A program made the position numbers and the translations under genes. Below are positions 1-5,435 of a stretch of 10,378 bases of DNA, piece by piece. Under the pieces are notes generated by a model. The model was not told the DNA's origin. It worked only from the letters and a program-made list of their open reading frames with translations, and made no database searches. The number at the start of each line of letters is the position of its first letter. The stretch's first letter is position 1. This stretch comes from Candidatus Hydrogenedentota bacterium (lineage in GTDB: Bacteria; Hydrogenedentota; Hydrogenedentia; Hydrogenedentales; SLHB01). The stretch spans positions 1 to 10,378 of the forward strand of contig SLHB01000459.1 of the NCBI GenBank assembly GCA_007136375.1, in the 5' to 3' direction.

Positions 1-395
1 CCATCCCCGCTGCCTGAGTCGCGGTGAAGCAAAACCCCCGACTCCCCCTTTATCCAACTTCCTATCTCAATCGCCACCAACACGCCGCCAGCTAAGGCGT
101 ACATCTGCCAGGCGAAAAGGCGTTCGACATTGCCCGTCGCAATCGCCACCACGAGGCCTATCGCTCCCAATGCGGCCGCGTAGCCAAAACCTTGCTTGCT
201 TTCGTCCTTTTCGCCTCGAAGACGCAACACCAGGGACGCCAAACCGAGTATGAGCATCAGCCCAAAACACAGTGTGACGATGTCTTCGGAGGAGAAATTC
301 GTCGGCACGAACTGAGCGGCGGCGGTTTCCGTCCACGCTCCGCCAGCCACACCCACCACTCGGCTGAAGGCGGTCTCGACCCCAAATACGTTCAT
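1..395 (-). CDS. Partial integral membrane protein, unrecognised (5' part; 3' end beyond the window)
   Basis: Reading the minus strand from the ATG at 395 gives an open frame of 131 codons with no stop before the left edge, so the C-terminus is missing. The ATG has a clear Shine-Dalgarno, GAGG at 407-404, 8 nt upstream, which decides the start. The peptide begins MNVFGVETAFSRVVGV. It has three hydrophobic stretches at about residues 39-58, 72-88 and 94-115. A charged loop (GEKDESKQ, residues 61-68) separates the first two, and a positive/polar segment (KGESGVLLHRD) follows the third. The composition is that of a small multi-pass inner-membrane protein. I do not recognise the family and propose no function. 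It is transcribed divergently from the glycosidase-like gene across about 600 nt. The other long frame here (450-67) is rich in Arg and Gly and looks like a shadow. Confidence 0.7.
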   Translation of the reverse strand, partial: MNVFGVETAFSRVVGVAGGAWTETAAAQFVPTNFSSEDIVTLCFGLMLILGLASLVLRLRGEKDESKQGFGYAAALGAIGLVVAIATGNVERLFAWQMYALAGGVLVAIEIGSWIKGESGVLLHRDSGSGD

Positions 396-647
396 CACGC
401 CCACCTCTGTCTTTGCGCGCCTCTTGGAGGCCGTCCCGGTTCCGGATCAACCACGGCCGTCAGGCCAGCTTCCCGGCGTCTTCCCCTCGTCCTCGTCCCG
501 GAAGGCCCCGAGACACCTTCACTCGCGGAAACGTTGCCCGTCACTACATAAAGACGCGGCGGCGGCGGCTCGATTGCATGGCCGCCGGGCCACGGACCCA
601 TGGTGCAACAAGCAGCCTGGAAGGCACACGCTACGTCTAATGGGGCT

Positions 648-699
648 TTGACACCCAGGAGAGGCCTCTCAGTTATTGCCAGTTTTTGCCATGTGTCAA
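648..699. promoter_or_regulatory. Inverted TTGACAC pair: possible overlapping divergent promoters
   Basis: A TTGACAC at 648-654 on the plus strand is mirrored by GTGTCAA at 693-699, that is TTGACAC on the minus strand. Both contain the perfect sigma70 -35 hexamer TTGACA. On the minus strand it is followed, after 16 nt, by AATAAC (677-672), a 4/6 match to TATAAT. The plus-strand -10 candidate GTTATT (672-677, spacing 18) is only 3/6. A direct repeat TTGCCA (676-681 and 686-691, a 10-bp period) sits in the middle. The arrangement could drive the membrane-protein gene leftward and the glycosidase-like gene rightward, both with long leaders. This is motif evidence only. Confidence 0.3.
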
Positions 700-774
700 G
701 AAGTTTCTGTAAAAGTGTTTTAGCGTCCTCGCGGTTTGCTGTTTCGTTTTGCTTTTGTTGGTTGTTCTTCAGCC

Positions 775-790
775 CCTCCTCCGGAGGAGG
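775..790. repeat. Perfect 16-bp palindrome CCTCCTCCGGAGGAGG
   Basis: The eight bases 775-782 are exactly complementary to 783-790 with no spacer. With no loop it is more likely a protein-binding dyad than an RNA hairpin. It has no T-run on either side in the right orientation for an intrinsic terminator: a T-rich tract precedes it on the plus strand instead. Function unknown. Confidence 0.4.
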
Positions 791-839
791 ATCTGCGCTG
801 TGCTAGTACATCATTCTTTCCGGCGTTTGCTTGCTTGTG

Positions 840-868
840 TTGAAGGCGGTTGGGGACACCCTTCGAAT
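840..868 (+). promoter_or_regulatory. Candidate sigma70-type promoter for the glycosidase-like gene
   Basis: TTGAAG (840-845, 4/6 to TTGACA) and TCGAAT (863-868, 4/6 to TATAAT) are separated by exactly 17 nt. Transcription would start near 875, giving a leader of about 130 nt that contains the dyad at 876-891, the hairpin at 902-952 and the small ORF at 972. It is the nearest promoter-like element upstream of this gene, but neither hexamer is strong. Confidence 0.3.
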
Positions 869-875
869 CTTCTCG

Positions 876-891
876 GAATTCATATGGATTC
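876..891. promoter_or_regulatory. Operator-like imperfect palindrome GAATTCATATGGATTC
   Basis: Fourteen of 16 positions are dyad-symmetric around the central CATATG; only the fifth base on each side departs. It lies just downstream of the candidate -10 at 863-868, at the expected transcription start, where a repressor such as a LacI-type regulator commonly binds. No regulator gene is in the window, so this is inference from symmetry and position. Confidence 0.25.
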
Positions 892-901
892 GGCGGAAAA
901 C

Positions 902-952
902 CGGTAAATCCCCAGCCAATGCCGTTGCGGTTCAGCCGGGGTTTTGCTACCG
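902..952 (+). other. Possible leader RNA hairpin
   Basis: On the plus strand CGGT-AAA-T-CCCC (902-913) can pair with GGGG-T-TTT-GCT-ACCG (938-952): CGGT with ACCG, AAA with TTT, CCCC with GGGG, leaving a T-T mismatch and a GCT bulge. An internal CCG-TTG-CGG can form a small inner stem. It ends only 5 nt before the purine-rich Shine-Dalgarno of the leader ORF, so folding could affect that ORF's translation. It matches no riboswitch class I know. The stem is interrupted, so stability is uncertain. Confidence 0.25.
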
Positions 953-971
953 TGCCGAGAGGGGGATCTTC

Positions 972-1007
972 ATGAACGGCCTACTGCAGAGGGGAGACTC
1001 ATCATGA
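972..1007 (+). CDS. Possible 11-residue leader peptide coupled to the glycosidase-like gene
   Basis: The ATG at 972 is preceded by a very strong Shine-Dalgarno, GAGAGGGGG at 957-965, with 6-nt spacing. It opens a short frame encoding MNGLLQRGDSS. Its TGA (1005-1007) overlaps the ATG of the next gene (1004-1006) in an ATGA junction, the classic arrangement for translational coupling. The downstream gene's own Shine-Dalgarno (GGGGAG, 991-996) lies inside this small ORF. It could be a regulatory leader peptide or a coupling device. The alternative is that the upstream purine run simply assists ribosome loading and the ORF is fortuitous. The peptide shows no run of one amino acid typical of an attenuator. 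Confidence 0.35.
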   Translation: MNGLLQRGDSS

Positions 1008-2176
1008 CCACGCCCATCCGCCACGTAACGCTTTGCGCGGTCCTCGCGCTGACGCCCCTTATGGGCGCCGCCGAAAGCCTTTACACCCAGTGGGAGAACG
1101 GCCCGCCCACGGACGAGGACTTCTTCCCGGTTGGCGTGTGGCTCCAGAATCCGGCGCGCGCCGAGGAATATAGAGACGCGGGTATCAACATCTACGTGGG
1201 ACTGTGGCAAGGCCCGACGGAGGAGCAACTGGACGCCCTCGCGGAAGCCGGCATGTACGTCATCTGTCATCAGAACGAGACCGCCCTCAACCATCCGCGC
1301 AACGACATCATCATCGCCTGGCTTCAACAGGACGAACCGGACAACGCCCAGGCCCTGCCAGAAGGCGGATACGGGCCGCCCGTCCCGCCCCGGGAAATCG
1401 TCGAACGCTACGAGGCGATGCGGGAGGCGGATCCCACGCGCCCCGTCCACCTGAACCTCGGCCAAGGCGTGGCTTGGGACGGTTGGCACGGGCGCGGCGT
1501 GCGGACGAATCATCCGGAGGACTATCCCGAGTACATCCAGGGCTGCGACATCGTGTCCTTCGACATCTATCCCGTGGCGAACTCGCGCGAGCCCGTCCAA
1601 GGAAACCTATGGCGGGTCGCCCGGGGCGTGGAGCGGCTTGTCCGGTGGTCCGAGCCCCATCAACCGGTGTGGAGTTTCGTCGAGGCCAGCGGGATCCATA
1701 CGGGGCGTACGGCCACGCCGGCTCAGATCAAGACACAGATATGGATGTCGCTGATCCATGGGTCGACGGGGATTCTGTATTTCGTCCATGAGTGGGAGCC
1801 TGCCTTCAACGAAGCGGCGATGTTGAGCAACGAAGAAACGCTGGCGGGCGTGACGGCCATAAACGAGCAGCTTCACGAGCTGGCGCCGGTGTTGAACAGC
1901 CCGACCGTCGAAGGACGGCTGGAGGCGGTTACGGAAGACGAGGACGTCCCGGTGGCCGCTATGCTCAAGGAGCACGAAGGCGACGCGTACGTTTTCGCCG
2001 TGGTAATGCGCGACCGCCCGGCCGCCGCGGCCTTCACCGTCACCGGCTTGTCCGATGGAACGGAGGTTCACGTGACAGAGACAGGAGAGACGCTCACCAC
2101 GGAGGGAGGCGCCTTCACAGAGGCGCTCGACGGCTACGAGACCCGTTTGTACCGCATCCCCGGGGGCGCTTCGTAG
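1004..2176 (+). CDS. Secreted glycosidase-like (TIM-barrel) protein
   Basis: The 390-residue protein starts at the ATG at 1004, 7 nt after GGAG (993-996). An in-frame TTG at 944 would add 20 residues in front of the signal peptide and is disfavoured. Residues 1 to about 23 form a signal peptide with a hydrophobic core and a GAA-type cleavage site, so it is exported. The body looks like a clan-A glycoside hydrolase barrel: FFPVGVWLQNP near residue 41, IIIAWLQQDEPDN with Glu111 in the strand-4 acid/base position, CDIVSFDIYPV near 181, WSFVEASG with Glu227 in the nucleophile position, and GSTGILYFVHEW near 253. A small beta-rich domain follows from about residue 305. It resembles GH42-like or unclassified barrel proteins. 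Substrate and family are inferred, and activity is not assured. Only 168 nt separate it from the amidohydrolase, so the two may be co-transcribed. Confidence 0.75.
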   Translation: MTTPIRHVTLCAVLALTPLMGAAESLYTQWENGPPTDEDFFPVGVWLQNPARAEEYRDAGINIYVGLWQGPTEEQLDALAEAGMYVICHQNETALNHPRNDIIIAWLQQDEPDNAQALPEGGYGPPVPPREIVERYEAMREADPTRPVHLNLGQGVAWDGWHGRGVRTNHPEDYPEYIQGCDIVSFDIYPVANSREPVQGNLWRVARGVERLVRWSEPHQPVWSFVEASGIHTGRTATPAQIKTQIWMSLIHGSTGILYFVHEWEPAFNEAAMLSNEETLAGVTAINEQLHELAPVLNSPTVEGRLEAVTEDEDVPVAAMLKEHEGDAYVFAVVMRDRPAAAAFTVTGLSDGTEVHVTETGETLTTEGGAFTEALDGYETRLYRIPGGAS

Positions 2177-2291
2177 CGGGACTCGCCTTGGCTATTCCGC
2201 CTGGAGACGCGGCGCCGCCCGCCAACGAATCCGCGTTGGGCTGCTGGACCTCCGGGCGCGGCCGTGTTACCGTAGTGCAGGAATGCTGGTC

Positions 2292-2332
2292 CGCCGCGGG
2301 AGGGCCGCGGCGTGGACTGGCCGGTCCCGGCC
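2292..2332 (+). other. Two tandem GC-only hairpins before the amidohydrolase start
   Basis: The first is an uninterrupted 8-bp stem, CGCCGCGG (2292-2299) with CCGCGGCG (2305-2312), and a GAGGG loop. The second has a 5-bp stem, GGCCG (2319-2323) with CGGCC (2328-2332), and a GTCC loop. The second ends two nt before the GAGG Shine-Dalgarno (2335-2338) of the next gene. Neither is followed by a T-run, so they are not typical intrinsic terminators. They could slow or attenuate transcription between the two plus-strand genes or limit ribosome access. Confidence 0.35.
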
Positions 2333-2344
2333 GTGAGGTGTTGG

Positions 2345-3538
2345 ATGAGCGTCTCGACAGACTCGTTGCACCAGACCATCGAAGGCATCCTTCCCGGACT
2401 CGTGGCGTTGCGCCACGAACTTCACGCCCACCCCGAAATCCGTTTCGAGGAGCACTGGACCTCCGACCGCATCGCCCGCTTCCTGGATGACATCGGCGTG
2501 CCCTACACCCGCGGCCACGCCAAGGGCACGGGCATCGTCGCCACCCTTGAGGGCGGTCAAAGCGGGAAGACCGTCGCCCTCCGCGCCGATATGGACGCGC
2601 TGGAGATCCACGAGCAAACGGGCGTCCCCTACGCCAGCACCATCGCGGGCCGCATGCACGCCTGCGGCCATGACGGCCACATGACCTGTCTCTGCGGCGC
2701 GATCCAGACGCTGGCGGAGCACCGGGAGCGCCTGGAGGGATCGGTCAAGTTCATCTTTCAGCCCGCGGAAGAGTTGGCGGCGGGGGGGCGGTTCATCGTC
2801 GAGGAGGGCGTGCTTGACGGCGTGGACGGCGTGTTCGCCCTTCACGCGTGGCCCACGCTGCCCGTGGGCGGCGTCGGCCTGCGTCCCGGGTGGATGATGG
2901 CGACGGCGGACTCCTTCCACATCACCGTCGAAGGCCGGGGCTGCCATGGCGCGGATCCAGCGGCGGGCGTCGATCCCATCACAGTGGCCGCCTATATCAC
3001 TACGGCGCTGCAGACCATCGTAAGCCGGGAGATTGACCCCGCCGATACGGGCGTGGTCACCGTGGGCAAGATCGCGGCGGGCGAAGCGACGAACGTTATT
3101 CCCGAGGAGGCCCTCATCGAGGGGACGCTTCGCGCCATGGAGCCGGACCTGTTCGAGCGCATCGCCGAATCCATCGAACGGATCGCCGTCCACACGGCCT
3201 CCGCTTTCCGCGCCTCGGCCCATGTGCGCTTTGGCGGCGCCCGCTATCCATCCCTGTACAACGACGAGGCCGCCACGGCCTTTGTCCACGAGACGGCCGT
3301 CGATCTCTTCGGTAGCGACCGGGTCGTCACGCTTCCCAAGCCCTGCATGGCCGCCGAAGACTTCGCGTTCTACCTGCAGCGGGTTCCGGGCGCCTTCATC
3401 TGCCTGGGCAACAACGGCGACCCCAGCAAGCCCCATCCGCCGCTTCACAGCCCCCATTTCAACTTCAACGACGACGCCATTCCCACGGCCGTCGAACTCT
3501 TCGCCACGCTGGCCTTGCGCGGCGCCCGCGCCACATAG
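2345..3538 (+). CDS. M20-family amidohydrolase (N-acyl-amino-acid hydrolase / hippurate hydrolase type)
   Basis: The 397-residue protein belongs to the M20D metallopeptidase/aminoacylase group, which removes acyl groups from N-acyl amino acids or related amides with a bound metal pair. No signal peptide is visible, so it is probably cytoplasmic. Landmarks in order are LRHELHAHPE (22-31), LRADMDALEIHEQTG (79-93), ACGHDGH (106-112; Cys107 and His109 are ligands in the family), FQPAEE (138-143; catalytic Glu142/Glu143), ALHAWP (165-170, His167), GRGCHGADP (197-205, dimerisation/substrate His201), and PLHSPHFNFND near the C-terminus. Cys200 replaces the more usual Gly before that His. Length is normal for the family. 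The ATG at 2345 is chosen because GAGG (2335-2338) precedes it by 6 nt; a GTG at 2312 is a less likely start. The natural substrate cannot be told from sequence. Confidence 0.93.
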   Translation: MSVSTDSLHQTIEGILPGLVALRHELHAHPEIRFEEHWTSDRIARFLDDIGVPYTRGHAKGTGIVATLEGGQSGKTVALRADMDALEIHEQTGVPYASTIAGRMHACGHDGHMTCLCGAIQTLAEHRERLEGSVKFIFQPAEELAAGGRFIVEEGVLDGVDGVFALHAWPTLPVGGVGLRPGWMMATADSFHITVEGRGCHGADPAAGVDPITVAAYITTALQTIVSREIDPADTGVVTVGKIAAGEATNVIPEEALIEGTLRAMEPDLFERIAESIERIAVHTASAFRASAHVRFGGARYPSLYNDEAATAFVHETAVDLFGSDRVVTLPKPCMAAEDFAFYLQRVPGAFICLGNNGDPSKPHPPLHSPHFNFNDDAIPTAVELFATLALRGARAT

Positions 3539-3540
3539 CC

Positions 3541-3558
3541 GTCCGGCGGCCGGCGGAC
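3541..3558. terminator. Possible bidirectional terminator between convergent genes
   Basis: In the 30-nt gap between the two converging stop codons, GTCCG (3541-3545) pairs with CGGAC (3554-3558). The stem can extend by one C-G pair past a G-G mismatch, with a GGCC loop. On the plus strand it is followed by CGCTTTCGG, so there is only a three-T run. Position argues for a terminator serving both transcripts; the weak T-run argues for an inefficient or Rho-dependent one. Confidence 0.3.
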
Positions 3559-3568
3559 CGCTTTCGGA

Positions 3569-5161
3569 TTAAGCGCCTGAACCCGCGCCGCCCGCCGCCC
3601 GGACCTTGCGCAACCCAAGGGTTCCCCCACGGAGCGAGTACACGTGGGGATAGCCAAGTTGCCGCAACCTGCCGGCGAGCATGCGGCTGCGCACGCCCCG
3701 GACACAGCAAAGGACGTAGCGGTCTTCGGGGTCGAGGGGAGGGCTGTCCAGGTCCCACGCGCTGCCGGGCATGTGAAGGACCCGCTCCACGCCCAGATCG
3801 CCGGGCGCGCGCTCATGGGCTTCGCGGAGATCCACCACCGTGAGGGGCGCTTCCGCCGGGTCCCACAGCGCCCCCGGCCCCACCTCCACCCCGCCATTGA
3901 CGGCGGGGGGCTTGGCGGCGATCTCCGCCGTGGCCCCCCTTGACGGCGCGCCGGCGCAAACGGGACATGCGGGGTTCCGCGGCGCCTTGAACTTCTGCGT
4001 CCCGAGGGTGAGGAGGTTCATCAGGAGAACCTCTTCCTTGAGCCCGCCGGAAAGCCCGAGGAAATGCTTCAGCGCCTCCATGGCTTGAAGCGCGCCGAAC
4101 ACCCCCGGCACGACGCCCAGGATGCCCACGTCGGCGCAAGTCCCCACGCAACCGGCTTGCGGCGTCTCCGGCCACAGGCAGCGCAGGCAAGGCCCCGGGG
4201 CGGCGGGATCATAGACTTGCAGTTGGCCCTCGTACTGGTACACGCTCGCGAACACGGCGGGGACTCCCGCGCGGACCGCCAAGTCGTTAATCAGCCATTT
4301 CACCGCGAAACCATCGGTGCAATCGAGGATCATGTCGTATTTCTGAAACAGATCCGGTCCGTTTTCCGGCGTAAGCGCGGCGTCATGAACGCGGACCTCG
4401 GTGTAAGGGTTGGTTTCGCGGACGCGCTCCGCCGCCAGGGCCGCCTTGGGCTTTCCAACGCCCGCGTGTCCGTACAGAACCTGCCGGTGAAGGTTGCTCG
4501 GCTCCAGCGTGTCGCCCTCGCATATCCCCAATACGCCCACGCCCGCGGCGGCGAGATACAGCAGAGCCGGACTGCCCAGACCGCCCGCGCCCACAACGAG
4601 GATGCGCGCGGACTTCAGACGTTGCTGGCCCTCCTCGCCCACTTCCGCGAGGGTCATCTGGCGTTCGTAGAGATCCTCTTCGGCAAAGGCGGGCTTCGCC
4701 GTGTTGGCTCGTCCGTGTGCGTAGGCGTGGCCGTGTCCATGGGCCGCGCAACGCTCGCAATTAACCCAGCCGGAATCGCCGTCCGCGTAATACTCCTTCT
4801 TCCAGATGGCCGCGCGATGCTTGATCTCGTCAATGATGTACCGGCACGCGGCGAAGGCCTCGGCGCGGTGTGCGGAGCACACGCCGGCCCATACGGCCAT
4901 GTCGCCGATTTCGAGCATCCCCACGCGGTGGACGCAGGCGGCGCTAATCACGCCGAAGCGCTCCTTCGCCTCCGCGATGATACGGGCGCCTTCTTTCTCC
5001 GCAAGCTCGGCGTAGGCCTCATACTCCAGGCGAACCACGTCCCGGCCTTCATTGTGGCGGCGCACCCAGCCCTCGAAGGCCGCGTACCCGCCGGCGTCCG
5101 GATGGGCCAACCCGGCCTTCAACGCGTCCGCGCACAGTGGCTCTCCCCCCAACTCAAACAT
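3569..5161 (-). CDS. moaE-moeB: Trimodular MoaE-MoeB-rhodanese fusion (molybdopterin synthase large subunit + MoaD adenylyltransferase + sulfurtransferase)
   Basis: The 530-residue protein joins three activities usually on separate proteins. Residues 1 to about 133 are MoaE: FEGWVRRHNEGR, LEYEAY, VHRVGMLEIGD, and IKHRAAIWKKE, whose Lys114 and Lys121 match the two essential lysines of E. coli MoaE; Ala replaces the usual Pro before IWK. A Cys/His-rich linker (135-149) follows. Residues about 160-402 are MoeB: ATP loop GAGGLGSP (191-198), SNLHRQ, Lys237, DCTDGF with Asp280, TCADVGILG with Cys342, and zinc pairs CLRC (325-328) and CPVC (399-402). Residues about 430-520 are rhodanese with loop CVRGVRS and Cys486 as persulfide cysteine. 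It should accept MoaD, activate its Gly-Gly end, supply sulfur and then form molybdopterin. ATG 5161 is chosen over the adjacent TTG 5164 because GGAGG (5173-5169) lies 7 nt upstream. Confidence 0.93.
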   Translation of the reverse strand: MFELGGEPLCADALKAGLAHPDAGGYAAFEGWVRRHNEGRDVVRLEYEAYAELAEKEGARIIAEAKERFGVISAACVHRVGMLEIGDMAVWAGVCSAHRAEAFAACRYIIDEIKHRAAIWKKEYYADGDSGWVNCERCAAHGHGHAYAHGRANTAKPAFAEEDLYERQMTLAEVGEEGQQRLKSARILVVGAGGLGSPALLYLAAAGVGVLGICEGDTLEPSNLHRQVLYGHAGVGKPKAALAAERVRETNPYTEVRVHDAALTPENGPDLFQKYDMILDCTDGFAVKWLINDLAVRAGVPAVFASVYQYEGQLQVYDPAAPGPCLRCLWPETPQAGCVGTCADVGILGVVPGVFGALQAMEALKHFLGLSGGLKEEVLLMNLLTLGTQKFKAPRNPACPVCAGAPSRGATAEIAAKPPAVNGGVEVGPGALWDPAEAPLTVVDLREAHERAPGDLGVERVLHMPGSAWDLDSPPLDPEDRYVLCCVRGVRSRMLAGRLRQLGYPHVYSLRGGTLGLRKVRAAGGAGSGA

Positions 5162-5164
5162 CAA

Positions 5165-5431
5165 TCACCCTCCGGCCACGGGCGGAAGGAAAACCACCGT
5201 GTCGCCGTCCCGGATGGCCGTGTCCCAGTTACGGACCTCGGCGTTGACGACGACACGCATCTGCTCCGGCTCCAGGCTGAAACCGTACCGGCCCTGAAGA
5301 TCCTCGAACAGCTCGCCGGGCGTGTCCGCCGTTGTGGTCACCGACTCCTCGCTCTGGCCAGATTCCTCCCGGAGCACCGCGTAGTAGTGAATGTGCACGT
5401 TCTTTTCGACGATTCGCTTCTGGAATTCCAC
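5165..5431 (-). CDS. moaD: MoaD, molybdopterin synthase sulfur-carrier subunit
   Basis: The 88-residue ubiquitin-like protein ends in FLPPVAGG. The terminal Gly-Gly is the site that MoeB adenylates and that then carries the thiocarboxylate sulfur donated to cPMP. The fold signature is visible: IHYYAVLREESG as the first strand and helix entry, VVVNAEVRNWDTAIRDGDTVVFLPP as the C-terminal half. The start is a GTG at 5431, supported by GAGG (5442-5439) 7 nt upstream. It gives about 11 residues (MEFQKRIVEKN) more than a typical MoaD; an internal GTG at 5398 would remove them but has no good ribosome site. It begins 4 nt after the mobA stop and ends 3 nt before the ATG of the fusion that holds both its partner (MoaE) and its activating enzyme (MoeB). 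Equimolar coupled synthesis is therefore plausible. Confidence 0.93.
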   Translation of the reverse strand: MEFQKRIVEKNVHIHYYAVLREESGQSEESVTTTADTPGELFEDLQGRYGFSLEPEQMRVVVNAEVRNWDTAIRDGDTVVFLPPVAGG

Positions 5432-5435
5432 GGTC

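Larger units (their letters stand above)
396..943. other. Divergent intergenic region, no convincing gene
   Basis: About 550 nt separate the leftward membrane-protein gene from the rightward leader and glycosidase-like gene. Short frames exist (for example 424-651 and 600-806, plus), but they lack a good Shine-Dalgarno and encode low-complexity peptides of Arg, Pro and Ser, or of Cys, Phe and Ser. The left half (420-600) is GC-rich. From about 640 to 780 the DNA becomes markedly richer in A+T, with T-rich tracts on the plus strand (715-772), as expected of a regulatory segment. Elements seen are an inverted TTGACAC pair (648-699), a 16-bp palindrome (775-790), a sigma70-like promoter (840-868), an operator-like dyad (876-891) and a hairpin (902-952). 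Confidence 0.6.

Noticed and set aside
67..450. A 127-codon minus-strand frame overlapping the membrane-protein gene
   Set aside because: Arg/Gly-rich and without domain features. The alternative frame starting at 395 has a Shine-Dalgarno and clear transmembrane segments.
553..569. A short CGG repeat tract
   Set aside because: Only a few units; expected in GC-rich DNA and not a tandem-repeat locus of note.
600..806. A 68-codon plus-strand frame rich in Ser, Cys and Phe
   Set aside because: No Shine-Dalgarno, low-complexity composition, and it spans the AT-rich putative regulatory segment.
856..874. TTCGAATC, resembling the T-loop of a tRNA
   Set aside because: The flanking bases do not form a five-pair T-stem, and no acceptor or anticodon arm can be built around it.
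876..886. Adjacent EcoRI and NdeI sites (GAATTCATATG), resembling a cloning-vector junction
   Set aside because: The flanking DNA shows no vector sequence and the sites are part of a natural-looking dyad. Chance is sufficient.
2267..3457. A 396-codon minus-strand open frame opposite the M20 amidohydrolase
   Set aside because: Shadow frame. The plus strand has the complete M20 motif set and a good Shine-Dalgarno.
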